Assembly (NCBI GenBank): GCA_949825065.1
Contig: OX463863.1
Location: 22,127,933 to 22,191,932 of the forward strand
Length of the DNA: 64,000 bases
DNA from: Odontocerum albicorne
Taxonomy: Eukaryota > Arthropoda > Insecta > Trichoptera > Odontoceridae
Direction of reading: 5' to 3'
In this document: one piece after another, positions 46,670 to 58,096 of the stretch
Layout: each line of letters begins with the position of its first letter
Numbering within the stretch: position 1 is the stretch's first letter
The notes under the pieces: generated by a model
What the model was told of the DNA's origin: nothing
What the model saw: the letters and a program-made list of their open reading frames with translations, nothing else
Database searches by the model: none
Translations under genes and position numbers: made by a program

Positions 46670-47478
46670 CTATGAAAAAACATACAAGTTGAAATCTTCT
46701 GAAGTAATAAAACAAATAGATAATATATTATCAACAACTTGAAACCTCGTTTCTTTCACTTTCTGTTAATAAGTCTGAACTGACAATAAGGCCAACACAG
46801 CACTCATAGAGCTATCTTATCTTAATATGGCATGGCTGTATAGCTAGTATGATGTGACTCAAGAAGATTATTGGGCTGAATGTTCAAGAAGATTGATATT
46901 TTATGGTCTTCAGATGATATTGATTAATTTTTTGTCCATTTTAATGCCAAGGATGGAATTATCCACATAATTAATCAGCACCGTACAGGCCAGCACGGTT
47001 ATGTAAGCGTTAATAATATTGAGTTTATATTACCAATTCGACATATGGTTCTAATTTTTAACAATCAGTTCATATAGTGCCATCTCTGTAGTAGATCATG
47101 AATATTTCTATCACACAAAAACTCTGTGTTGCAATATTTTTTGGCAGTTATCTATACAAAGAACCAAATTGAATTTGTGCATTGCGTTTCATATTTTATA
47201 TGGTTTTAGTGTAGTTTACAATATAATATACCTGAATTCAATTAAGAGACAGGCAAATATCATTGAATTTGATCAAAATGAGGTATACAACATAACAGAA
47301 CATCAACATACCGTGATTAATCAACTTTTTACTTACTATAATGCTTTAAATATTTTTTATAATAAAAATGTCAAAAACATTCTGGCCTTAAAGTACACAC
47401 CACCTTATCCATTCCTGGTATGGAATAGGTAGTGTGTACCTGTAGGTTAAACAGCACTCATACAACGTAGGTTGAATG

Positions 47479-48322
47479 TATTATTTATAGTTAAGGCATT
47501 AACATTGTGGACGTTTAAAGACCGTGTAATTTGTTTAATCAAATGCTAATTCTTTCACCTTTTGTAACGGTATAACCCTACCGGTTTCAAGACTTTCTCC
47601 TCATCATCAGGGGAGCACAAACAAGTCTGAATTCTGTTTGAACTGGTACCGACATACACACTTCTAACGATAAACATTCGGGTTTGGGACTGTGGGAGAA
47701 GGAAGGCAGGAAACAATCTCAGCAAGCAGCGGCGAGATTCTTGGAATATGTGTTTGCCAGGTATTTACCTGGATGCACTGACTTAGAAATTTCTTGGGCC
47801 TCTTATCTGTCCAATTTATTTCCGTTACTACTGATATGTAAGAATTTGGCATCATCTGTAAAAAATATATGGTTTTCACGGTGACAATGATTAACCATTT
47901 CGTAATAAATTAGAGGATTCGTTAAGGCGGATTTGTGTTCAGGAAATCTCTTTTCAAAAGATCTTCCTGTCTTTCCTATATAGAAATTATCACAGTCAGC
48001 ACATAAAAGTTTATACACACCACTGTCGCTAAGTATTCCATTATAGCCTTTCCCGTTAAATAAGACTTTACGGAGATTAAAATTAGTATAAAAAACTGGC
48101 TTTATGTGACTTTGAATTTGCCGAGATTGTCTCCTCCCTCCCTCCACCCACAGTCCGCAACCCGAATGTTTACCGTTAGAAGTGTGCACGTTGGTACAAG
48201 TTCGAATACAATTCAGTCTTGTTTATGATCTCCTGATGACGAGGTGAAAACCTTGAAACTGGTAAGGTTATACTGTTACAAAAAGTGGAATAAACAGTGT
48301 TTTATAAAACAAATTACAATAA
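47479..48322 (-). mobile_element. Second Penelope-like insertion with outward 3' ends, in ZNF D intron 1
   Basis: 844 bp flanked by GTTGAATG (47471-47478 and 48323-48330). The left part, on the minus strand, encodes the GIY-YIG region (SGVYKLLCADCDNFYIGKTG, RSFEKRFPEHKSAL, NHCHRENH) with a frameshift near 47810, and ends leftwards in the hammerhead-like tail (47563-47616) plus the ~46-bp extension. The right part (about 48119-48322, +) is only a 3' tail, oriented the other way (hammerhead-like core 48228-48285). It is older than the intron-2 element (visible divergence between the two tails) but has the same asymmetric, 3'-ends-out design. Confidence 0.8.
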
Positions 48323-48390
48323 GTTGAATGATTGTCATATCTCATATATTCATTTTATTTTCACAATATGAGTTTATTAAGTTTACTTAC

Positions 48391-48571
48391 AAGGGTCTGT
48401 GGGATTATCAACATGTCTGGAATCCGCGTTGATATCTTGAGCACATTCCTGCTTGACACCTGCCTCATGTACACTAATATCATACTGGGGGAACACTGCT
48501 GCATTATCTCCATCTTCTGCCTTTTCTTCTTTCACCATTACATCTGCACTTTTATGTAGCTGAGGATCCAT
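48391..48571 (-). CDS. ZNF D, coding exon 1
   Basis: ATG at 48571 on the minus strand (MDPQLHKSAD), preceded by the acceptor TTGCCAG. 60 codons plus one base. The donor here reads CTT|GTAAGT, a better consensus than the CAA|GTAAAC of A, B and C, at the same phase. Sumoylation-type motifs VKEE and VKQE are retained (HEAGVKQECAQD). Intron 1 contains the 844-bp Penelope-like insertion plus a ~430-bp stretch shared with C but absent from A and B. Confidence 0.85.
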
Positions 48572-49028
48572 CTAGAACCTGGCAACATTCATAATAATTT
48601 TTACATTGAGTTTATAATACGTTTAACCCTTTAACGTAGGGTAGCATAAAACTATATATTTATTGCCCAATATTAGTAAATGATAACTTTCCTTATGCGA
48701 TCAACTTCTTTGCTAGTGGTGTGAGTAGATTTGTTTTTGGGAGGTCTTTTAAAAATATTTATGATGTTGTATGAACACTAGACACATGCATTACACTACA
48801 TCTAAAGTTTAATGTGTGACTATCACATATCAGTAGAGTTTTAAAGATGTTTTTGTAGTTTGTCTTCCCTTCGTAATTTTCTTGCTGTTTTCTTAACAAA
48901 TATGTTCTTCTGAACATATATCATACAAATGCGGAGTAGTACCTTATTTAATGGTCAAAACCACTACCTTTCTCTTGTTACACTCAACTTATATATACTT
49001 AGTTTGTCATATTGTCATTGGTTATTAA

Positions 49029-49662
49029 CCTTTCCTTCCCTGTGTTGGGTATCTTCTACACGTTGCTTCTAATAACCATCAATATCTCTATAAATATTAT
49101 AAATACAAGGTTAAGATTTTAGGTATTCCTCCATAATATATTTACGCATTGATTTAAAAAATAATATTAATAATAATCAGAATTTATCGACTACATCGAG
49201 GTGTTTTGTAAAGGTCGAAAACAAATTCGCATTTAAACGCGGCGAGTGCCTCATCTTGACGATACGTGAATAGTATGCGGGAAGCGCGACACTATATTCG
49301 CATCTCACTCTTGCATACTAGACTGAATTGCGAGGAGCTGAACTGTCTCAACGTCGCAAAGAAAAGCGTATGCGCCGGGGTATGTGACTGACGTTCCGCG
49401 TCACTAGTTGCCTCTAGGCTTGCAAATAGGTTAGACGTACGCCCGTTCCGTGAGCGTTTTTTAATGTTTTCAGATGGTTTTTTAATGTTTCATGCAGCAA
49501 ATAAATCTCAATTATTATAATTTTTAACTTCAATTATAATTAATTAAGGGGATTATCTATGAATGTTCTTATTTTTCCGATTTAAAATCGCTAATTTTTT
49601 ATTGCGTACTCACTACCCAACACCGTAATACGCGTATTATTTTTATCACCGTAAGGGAAGGG
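49029..49662. mobile_element. piggyBac-type MITE, 634 bp, with TTAA target duplication
   Basis: Between TTAA at 49025-49028 and 49663-49666. Ends CCTTTCCTTCCCTGTGTTGG and, reversed, CCCTTCCCTTACGGTG are partly matching (11 of 16). The right end resembles the right end of the piggyBac-like element at 36160-36209 (CCAACACCGTAA... GTAAGGGAAG). In C and B the flanking sequences are continuous, giving the unoccupied state. No transposase; short frames inside are not coding. Confidence 0.7.
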
Positions 49663-49899
49663 TTAATAGCAAATTCAATTACAGAGTTAGATAACCCTTG
49701 ACTAGATAACTTTGGAGTAGTAATGGACCTAATGATCACAACCACTACCTTCCTATCGTTACACTCAACTGATATATTTACTTGGTTTGTAATATTGTTA
49801 TTGGCCAGTAATAGTGAATTCCTATTCAGAGTTAGATCACCCTTGAGGAGAGTCTTCTGTCTAATAATTAGAACAGAGTTACAATTTAACAGGTGGCCC

Positions 49900-50272
49900 A
49901 GTGTGTGTTCACAATATAAAACAATAATTATTAACATACAATGTAAAGCCAAAAAAATAAACATACAGTGATGGTGAAGTGAATATGAAACACAACATTA
50001 ATGCGGAAGCTACTGCGTGATGTGAGTATTCTAAGTATGAAAGTCGTCCAATCGAAGTAAAGAAGTCGGCAAATGTAAGGTAGGTACTTGCAATGTTAGA
50101 ATAATTATTTTTCTCAAACAGACGTACAAAACAAATGAAAATGGTGGACTGCCTACTGATAGGGTGGGTTTGGGTTTTCATTGAATTAGGGTGGTTAGTA
50201 TTTGTATTTATACAGGCGTTATGTGCGTCTTTTTACTGAATGATGTTAATGTTAAAACAGGAAACATTTGTC
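49900..50272 (-). promoter_or_regulatory. Conserved block upstream of ZNF D (candidate promoter / 5' exon)
   Basis: Minus-strand counterpart of 23450-23880 and 55290-55700, including the CTGTATAAATACAAATACTA TATA-like string and GCTACTGC-type sequence. The distal half of the block is shortened by a deletion near 50272. Position relative to exon 1 (about 1.4 kb upstream) fits a 5' noncoding exon or promoter. Confidence 0.35.
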
Positions 50273-50528
50273 AGACCACATCTGAAGAGCTGTGAGGAAA
50301 GTATCCTCTGACAATAGAGAGGAGCTCCATACAGCTATCCACCGAACTATCTTCGGTACAATTGACCATCCTGACCTTGTGCCGGCCAGGGATAATTTTA
50401 CAACTTTGTTCAATTTTTGTAATAAATGGTGACTTTTGTAATCTTCAAACGACTTCTGCAGTATAAATTATTAAAAAAATTATATTGTTTTTTATTTCCC
50501 ATCTTCCCATTTAATCAAAATTTCAACA

Positions 50529-50945
50529 TTGTGGTATTTAACTTGTCGGCAAGTATTTTGCAATCCAATGTATGAGAGATGCGAAGAGAATAATCTGAGA
50601 ATGAATGTTGCAAAATTGAAAGTGATGGTGATACAAAAGAGTGAAAGGAAAAGCAATTACAATATAAGAGTTAAGAGGAATAACAAACGGCGTGTGGAAA
50701 GAATGAATGAAGAAAAGTTAACAAAACAGATATACAGTATAGTGCACATGTGTGAGAGGAAGGCCAAGATAAGTAATGTTATTGTTGGGTCAAGTAAACG
50801 ATATTCTATAAGGACATGTAGAAAGACAGAGAAGTCATATGAGAAGGTGTATGTAGGAGAGGCTAAGGATGTGTGCCGAGATAGGAAGACCTGGCACTCT
50901 GACTATACTGACAGGGAAATGGCATTATGGTATGTATGTTTGTAA
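50529..50945 (+). pseudogene. Non-LTR retrotransposon RT C-terminal fragment
   Basis: An open frame of 138 codons with CEENNLRMNVAKLKVMVIQK, which matches the region just after the RT palm in many non-LTR elements (…LxxNxxKxKVMV), and EVYVGEAKDVCRDRKTW-like C-terminal residues (KVYVGEAKDVCRDRKTW). Flanks carry no other element parts. Probably a decayed fragment; the short frame at 50869-51099 overlaps it and is not supported. Confidence 0.4.
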
Positions 50946-51109
50946 TCTGGGGTTGTTGAAGTCCTTTCCTAGCTTCTGGAATCTAAAAATATTGCTAAAA
51001 CATCAAAAACACAAGCTACGCCGTCCTTGTGGAATTGAACAATTTTATTTTGAAGTATCGCTCCAGGTGAATAGTTTTGATCTCAACTCAAGCAATTAAT
51101 TATTTAAAT

Positions 51110-51920
51110 ATTAAACAGTATAACGATGACATATTTCTTGAAAATAGCATCAAAATGTCAATTTGAACCAAATAACTTAATTTTAGCATAAAATAACTAA
51201 TATAGTTTAGGGAAAAAAGCGTAAAACCTCTATTGTACTGATGTAACGGTGATCGCTACCCAAACAGGTTAACTGTCAAAATTAGCCGAGGTAAAAAATA
51301 TCCTTTATAAATCACAAAATGCCGCTTTATTAAGCAGTGCCCACTGATATACAATACAATCACCGTGAAGCGGTCAGAATGAACTTCTAAATCAATCAAA
51401 CAATGAACTATTAAATACAGAAAAAAACTAAAATATACAAAATAAATCACATACAAGCAACACCGTATTGATAATTCGACAAGAATAACACACTCTTCTT
51501 CCTGAATAATGGCCATGCACTCCTATATCTGATGGAGTATGCGCGATGTCTTCATCTTCTTAAATAATAGCCACTACCTCCTATGTATGGAATATACACA
51601 AGACACGCGATGCTTTCTTCTCGAGTAATGGCCGTGAACTCCTATATATGAAGAATATACGAGTGTCAGGTGAAGGCGCTTCTCTCTCTCTCTCTTCTTC
51701 TTCTTTTTGAATAATAGCCATAAACTCCAATGAAGGAGTATACGCCAGTGTCAAGATGTGAAGGCGTGGTGTCAAAGTATACAACACTTCATTGACAGTT
51801 ACACTCTATAGAAAAAAAACCATAGACGCACATTCTCGCACTCAAGCGCAGATTGCGTCGATAGATAAAACACTAGCTAATTATTTACATAAATAATTAA
51901 TTTTACCCAGAGAGTACCAG
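51110..51920 (-). repeat. ZNF-unit flank in reverse orientation
   Basis: Reverse-complement relative of 22575-23110 and 54400-54960. Contains the 'AATAATGGCC(A/G)TGAACTCC' units (51490-51770) with CTCTCTCT runs. No genes. Confidence 0.6.
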
Positions 51921-52446
51921 ATTTAATGTGTGTAAATAAAAGTTAATTCAGAAAATTGCACTAAAAACAAATATTAAAATAGAAGTTTTATGTCTTAATT
52001 ATAGTTTATGACATGAGGGATCGCTGAGGTACATAAATACCAAAACCCATCATTCAGAAGTATTTGGTGCAATTCCTTATTTAAATATGACTTAAAAATT
52101 TTAAATCATTTCTGGATATACCAAAAATTATTGTATACATGTGTGGCCTAAATAAACATGAGGAATGTATAAAATCATTCATGTTCATGACATAACACGA
52201 TATATGGAGCAAGTGACAGCAGACATGGAAGCTGAATGGAATGAAGAGCTGATCTCTCTGCCAAGCACAATACTGTAACATTGCACCACGGATATTCGCC
52301 AGCAATTCAATAAGTAAACAGTTTCAGCTAAAAACTGTCTTTATCTGTAACCGGATAATTCTCTATCAGAGAAAAACCTTTTGAACTAATTCAGACATTT
52401 AATTGAATAAAAGTTATTTATAAAAACATTCCTGATATTTAATGTT
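51921..52446. repeat. Copy of the ZNF E/H 3' flank
   Basis: Diverged relative of 38375-39025 and 62640-63300 in the same orientation, ending TGATATTTAATGTTA at 52446, where it abuts finger sequence of opposite polarity (gene G). No genes. Confidence 0.65.
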
Positions 52447-53040
52447 ATACATTCTCACGAAAAGATAAATTAAAATCTCATGAAAGGATGCACATTTGAG
52501 ACAAACCCTACAACTGGGAAAATTGTGTGAAGACATTTTCTTATAATGCAAATTTAATACTCCGTTTCAGGATTGATGGTGGTGAGAAGGCCGTGCAGTT
52601 GTATGAATTGTGCGAGAATATTTTATCAAAAAAAAATAATAATCCAATCAAGAGTTCATACTTGGGAGAAGCCCTACAGCAGTGGAAATTGTGTGTAGAA
52701 ATTCTTAAGAAAATAATCTTTGAAATATAATCGAATTCATAGTGGTGTGTCCAGAATTTCAGAAAAAAGCTCCACACATTCTCATGACTCATAAAAGGAT
52801 TCATGGTGGAGAGAAGACCTACAGCTGTGGATAATGTACAAATTTATTTAAAATATAATGCAAGGATTCAAAGTAGAGAGAAACTTGATAGCTGTGGACA
52901 GCAGTCTCAAACAATAGAAGTTGAATAGACCATTTAAGGATTAATAGTAGATAGGAGCCCTAAAATCTATGGAAATGGTGATAAGACATTATTAGAAAAA
53001 GGTTATATAATATCTTGAGCAAGGACTCATAGTGTCAATC
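52447..53040 (+). pseudogene. ZNF G, finger-array fragment
   Basis: Starts abruptly inside a finger (FSRKDKLKSHERMHI) and reaches the family's shared TGA at once. It then continues as eroded fingers (YNWENCVKTFSYNANLILRF, YELCENILSKKNNN) and HGGEKTYSCG. No exons 1 or 2. The following sequence to about 53560 matches the 3' flank of E and H in reverse complement. Pseudogene. Confidence 0.8.
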
Positions 53041-53600
53041 CTATGACTCCAAGGGCACATAGGATTGCATTGTAACATCAAAGCCATCAAGAAATTCATT
53101 TTTTTACAAAAGCAGGAGTGAAAAACTAAATTTCTAACTTGAAGCTTTCTTATTTTTCAGCGATTTGGAAATTATTTTTCAGGTGTTTTATTTTTTGTTT
53201 TATTATTTTCGTATGAATTTTTAAAATGAATAAATAGCCTGTGTTATGTTGCACTATTCTGCATACCGGCTGAATTAATATTATTTTTATTAATAATAGA
53301 ACTGCGTGAATTATTGGCATTTTTTTTACTTTATAATCCTTAAACTTTGATACTGTTAAAGAATTTGTATCTAAAATGTGCTTTTGTTCTGGAAATTTTG
53401 CAAGGAATTAAGGAAAGAAAAAAAAAACTTCGGAATTATTATATCAAAATTTATAACATTAAATATCAGCAATGTTCTTATAAATAACTTTTATTAAATA
53501 GAATGACTGAATCATTGTTCAGTGGCTTTGTCTGCGATAGAGAATTATTTGGTAACAGGTAGAGACACAGAGTTTTGCAGGAACTGTTCCTTATTGACTT
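53041..53600 (+). repeat. 3' flank of ZNF G
   Basis: Noncoding; resembles the reverse complement of 38950-39480, including GGCTGAATTAATATTATTTT and the stretch ending GTACAATGTTACAGTATTG. Nothing else recognised. Confidence 0.6.
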
Positions 53601-53999
53601 GCGGGTGAATAGCCATGGTACAATGTTACAGTATTGAGGTTGGCAGAGAGATCGGGTCATCATTTCGTTCAGCTTCCATGTTTGTTGTCTCCTTCCTCCG
53701 TACATTTTGTAATGGCATAAACATAAATAATTTTATACATTCCTCATGTTTATTTAGACAACTTGTTATCAAAAAAATATTGGGCTCTCCGGAAGTTATT
53801 TCAAATTATAAGGTCAAATTTGAATGTGAAATTACACTAAACACTTGTTTATGATGATTTTCAACATTTAAGTTATCTCAGTGTTTCCTTAGGTCATACA
53901 ATCATTGGTTTTCCATAAAAGAAATGACTTAATATCATTTTGATTAAGAGAAAATACGAAACAATGATTAAATATAAAACATCGCAATATAAACTATCC

Positions 54000-54290
54000 T
54001 TTAATAATTATTATAACAGAGCTACAATTCAACAGATGTCATTATATTTGTTCACAGTAAAAACAATAATTATAAACATACAATACTAAAAATCTATCAT
54101 ACAATTTGCCTAATGCTGTTATGCCTAAAATGTAAACATACAGTGGTGGTGAAGTAGAAATGAGACCAAACATTAATGCAGAAGCTACTGTGTGACGTGA
54201 GTATTCCAATTTTGAAAGTCGTCCAATCAAAGTTAAACAAGTCGGCAAATGCAAGGTAGGTACTTGCAATAAAACGATTTGTAAACAATT
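54000..54290 (-). repeat. Inverted copy of the upstream block, inside the flank of ZNF C
   Basis: On the minus strand this matches 23665-23880 (GCAAGTACCTACCTTGCATT, then GTAGCTTCTGCATTAATG). It interrupts the + oriented flank that continues at 54290, so it is a small inverted transposition within the unit. Confidence 0.65.
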
Positions 54291-54960
54291 TTTGCTAATG
54301 TTCCATCTTTTAATGAAATCTGTGCTAGGAAGCGAGAATTACCGTCTAAGTTTTATTCTATGGAGTGTAACTAACTGTCACTAAGATAATTTGAGAATGG
54401 CGTATATCCTTCATATATAGGAGTTTACGGCTATTATTCAGTCAATCAAGCATCACTTGACACTGACGTATATTCCTTCGTATAGAGGAATTCACGGCCA
54501 TTATTCAAGAAGACACCGCGTATCTGGCGAATACTCCATACCTTGCGTTCACGGCCAAGATGATGTCACTGTGTATACTCAATCAGATATAAGAGTGCAT
54601 GGCCATTATTCGGAAAGAGTAGTGTTATTCCTGTCTAATTGATCTGTCCATTAGGTATTGAAAATATACAATTTATTTAGTCAATATTTTCGTTTTTGTG
54701 AGTTGATTATGTTATTGATTTAGAGGTTTATTCTGCCCGCTTCACGGTGATAGTATATCAGTGTGCGCTGCTAGATAAAGTGTCATTTCGTGTTTTAAAA
54801 GACTTTCTTTTACCTCAGTTCATTTTAACAGTTGATCTGCTGGGATAGCGTCACATCAGTACAATAGAGGTTTTACACTTTTTTCCATAAACTATATTAG
54901 TTCTTTTACAATAAAATCAAGTTGTTTGGTTCAAACTCTACTTACTTAAAACGAAAAATT
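54290..54960 (+). repeat. ZNF-unit 5' flank, copy 2
   Basis: Matches 22460-23110 at high identity, including three 'ACGGCCATTATTCA(A)GAAGA' units (54400-54640) and TTAGAGGTTTATTCTGCCCG. No genes. Confidence 0.7.
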
Positions 54961-55039
54961 ACATTTTTATGTTATTTATAAAAAATCCTGTACAAATCAA
55001 ACAAAAATATATTTTCTCGAACATTTTCCATTCAAAATT

Positions 55040-55700
55040 AATTTGAATCAGTGAATAGCTGCATGGAGATCCTCTCTATTTTCAGAATGAAAGGACTAGA
55101 TTGAATGGAAAAAATTGCTGTTCACTAATATCTTCCTTGCCAGATTTGCTTTTTCTCCCATTACAGAGAATTAACTTCTATCTTAAGAATGCTGCGAGCT
55201 CTCTGAGTGGGGAAGACAATTTCCCCACGACAACTTAAGAAATCCTTCCACACCAGATAACTTCTTACTGTTTTATCTAGAACATCATTCAGCGAAGAGA
55301 CACACATAACGCCTGTATAAAAACAAATACTAACCACCCTTATTCAATGGAAATGCAAACCCGCCCCACTGGTAGGCTGTCAACCACTCCTTGAGACTTG
55401 TAAATTGTCACTCAAAAGGTCAATTTCGACAGTGACAACAAATTTTTATTCATTTGTTTTGATAATCGGTTAAAGAAAAATAAATTATTCTAACACTGCA
55501 AGTACCTAGCTTGCGTTTGTCCACTTGTTTTACTTCAATTTGACAACTTTCTAAATTAGAATCTTCCCATCACGCAGTAGCTTCTGCAGTAATGTTGTGT
55601 GTCATTTTCACTTCACCATCACTGTATGTTTTTATTTTCGGCTTTACAGCATTGGACAAATTACATGATTGAATTTTTGTATTGTATGTTTTTAATTATT
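55040..55700 (+). promoter_or_regulatory. Conserved block upstream of ZNF C (candidate promoter / 5' exon)
   Basis: Counterpart of 23200-23880 with only scattered substitutions, including TATAAAAACAAATACTAACC. It lies about 0.75-1.4 kb before exon 1 (closer than in B because C lacks the mariner and the long palindrome). No experimental or motif evidence fixes a start site. Confidence 0.35.
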
Positions 55701-56145
55701 GTTTTATATGATACTGCGAACAAATACTATGCCATTTGTTAAATTGTAACTCTGTTCTTATTGTTATAAAAGGACAATGTATATGGCACCATTTAGATAG
55801 CAGACACCTTCAAGGGGTATCCAACTCTGTATTTGAATTTGGTATTATTGGCCAGTGACAATATTACAAACTAAGTAAACTAACTATAGGAAGGTAGCGA
55901 CCATTAGATATAGTACCACTCTGTATTTGCATATGTTCAGAAAAACATATTTGGTAAGAAAACCGCAGTATAATTACCAAGGCCAGACAAACTACAAAAA
56001 CACCTTTAAAACTCTTCTGATATGTGACAGTAACACATTAAGCTTTAGATGTAGTGTAATGCATGTGTCTAGTGTTCATTTAACATCATAACTATTTTAA
56101 AAAGACCTCTGGAAAACAAATCTACGCACACCACTAACAAAGAAG

Positions 56146-56316
56146 TTTATTATATTATTTATAGTTAAGGCATTAACTTTTTTGAGGTTGAAAGACATTG
56201 TAATTTGTTTTATCAAACACTGTTTATTCCACTTTATGTAACGGTATAACCCTACAGGTTTCAAGGTTTTCACCTCGTCATCAGGGGAGCACAAGCAAGT
56301 CGTGTCTTGTTAAATC
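56146..56316 (-). mobile_element. Short Penelope-like 3'-end insertion upstream of ZNF C
   Basis: 171 bp between ACAAAGAAG repeats (56137-56145, 56317-56325), orthologous in position to 24464-24633. Minus-strand hammerhead-like tail at 56236-56290 and the 3' extension with GCCTTAACTATAAATAATAT. Confidence 0.75.
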
Positions 56317-56443
56317 ACAAAGAAGATTATCATGTCACGAAAGGTTTTATGTATTAATATCAGGCACTAAATATAGTTTTATGTTTTCCTACGTGAATGG
56401 GTAAACGTATTTTAAAGTCATTACTAATGTTTCCAGGTCATAG

Positions 56444-56627
56444 ATGGATCCTCAGCTACACCAAAGTGCAGATGTAATGGTGAAAGGAGAAAAGACAAAA
56501 TATGGAGATACTGCAGCAGTGTTCCCCCACTATGATATCAGTGTACATGAGGCAGATATCAAACAGGAATGTGCGCAAGATATCAGCTCAGATTCCAGAT
56601 GTGTTGTTGATAATCCCACAGACCCAA
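56444..56627 (+). CDS. ZNF C, coding exon 1
   Basis: ATG at 56444 (MDPQLHQSAD) after the TTTCCAG acceptor. 61 codons plus one base, i.e. one extra Val (SRCVVDNPTDP) relative to the others, so phase 1 is kept. Donor CAA|GTAAAC. Motifs VKGE and IKQE are present. Intron 1 is 1011 bp and retains a ~430-bp stretch also found in D but missing in A and B. Confidence 0.85.
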
Positions 56628-57638
56628 GTAAACTTAATAAACTCATATTGTTAAAATAAAATAAATATGCGAGATATGACAATCAATTAACTTATGTTAT
56701 ATGAGTGGGGTTTGACCTACAGGTACACACCACCTATTCCATACCAGGCATGGATAAGATGGTGTGTACTTTAAGGCCAAAACGTTTTGAACATTTTAAT
56801 TTTGAAAAATATTTAAATCATTATAATAAGTAAAAAGTTGATTAATCACTGTATGTTGATGTTCTGTTATGTTGTATACCTCATTTTGATCGAATTCAAT
56901 GATTTTTCCTGTCTCTAAATTGAATTCAAAGTTATCACTGCACTAAAAAATGTAGAATATGAAACGCATTGCACAAATTTCATTTTGTTCTTTATATAAA
57001 TTTATGCCTAAAAATATTGCCAATAAGCAACACATAATGGTTGTCAAATGGATCACTTAAAAAAAATCTCAATATCTGGATCGCAATTTATCTTAACAAG
57101 TGACAACAATATTCATGATCTACTACAGAGATTGCAGTATCTATATTAATTGTAAATAATTAGAACCACATGTTGCATTGGTAATATAAACTCAACATTA
57201 TTAACGCTTATACCATATAACTACACTGGCCTGTGTGGTACTGATTTATATGTGGATAATTTAGTGCTTTGCATTGAAACTATTAAAAAATTAATCAATA
57301 TCATCTGAAGACCATAAAATATACGACAGTTCTGCTGATGAGAACCAAATCATCGCCATTAGTTTTCTTCTGCCCCTAACTCGGAACTATTACATATATT
57401 AACCGCACCATCAATCTTCTTGAACATTCGACCTAATAATCTTCTTGAGTCACATCATACTTGCTACAAATTCAAGTCATATTAAGATAAGGTAGCTCTA
57501 TGAGTGCTGTGTTGGCCTTATTGTCAGTTCAGACTTATTAACAGAAAGTGAAAGAAACGAGGTTTCAAGTTGTTGATAATATATTATCTATTTGTTTTAT
57601 TACTTCAGAAGATTTGAACTTGTATGTTTTTTTCATAG

Positions 57639-57893
57639 ATATTAAAGCCCAGCCATCTTCTGATACATTCAGTAAAGAAATTACCTCAGTAATGAGTTCA
57701 CAAAGGCAATCCTATGATTTGGAATTGGAATTTTTTTCAGATTTTTACAAAAAAGAAGAAAATGTACCAGTGGATACTGCGCCAGTATTACCTGATTTTG
57801 CTATGGACATTCAGGAAGCGGATATAAAAAAGGAATGTGGTTGGGACAGTAACACAGAGACTGTTGATGTTTCTGACACGCATGCAATAACGA
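57639..57893 (+). CDS. ZNF C, coding exon 2
   Basis: 255 bp, acceptor TTTCATAG and donor A|GTGAGT intact, phase 1 at both ends. Reads IKAQPSSDTFSKEITSVMSS, then FYKKEENVPVDTAPVLP and EADIKKECGWDSNTE. The first sumoylation-type motif has become YKKE, which no longer fits the usual hydrophobic position; IKKE is kept. Confidence 0.85.
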
Positions 57894-58096
57894 GTGAGTA
57901 TAATAATTTTATGTTAACTTTAATTTTTTTTCTTAGTTAACAATTCAATACAAGTTAATTGTTGTATGAATCAAAGAACTTATATTTGAGAAACGCTTTA
58001 CTACAAAAATAACGAAGATCTATCTTTTAAACCCTTCAATATTAAAAAAAATATATATTATTCAGAGATTTTTTCTCAATTTTCATATATTTTTAG

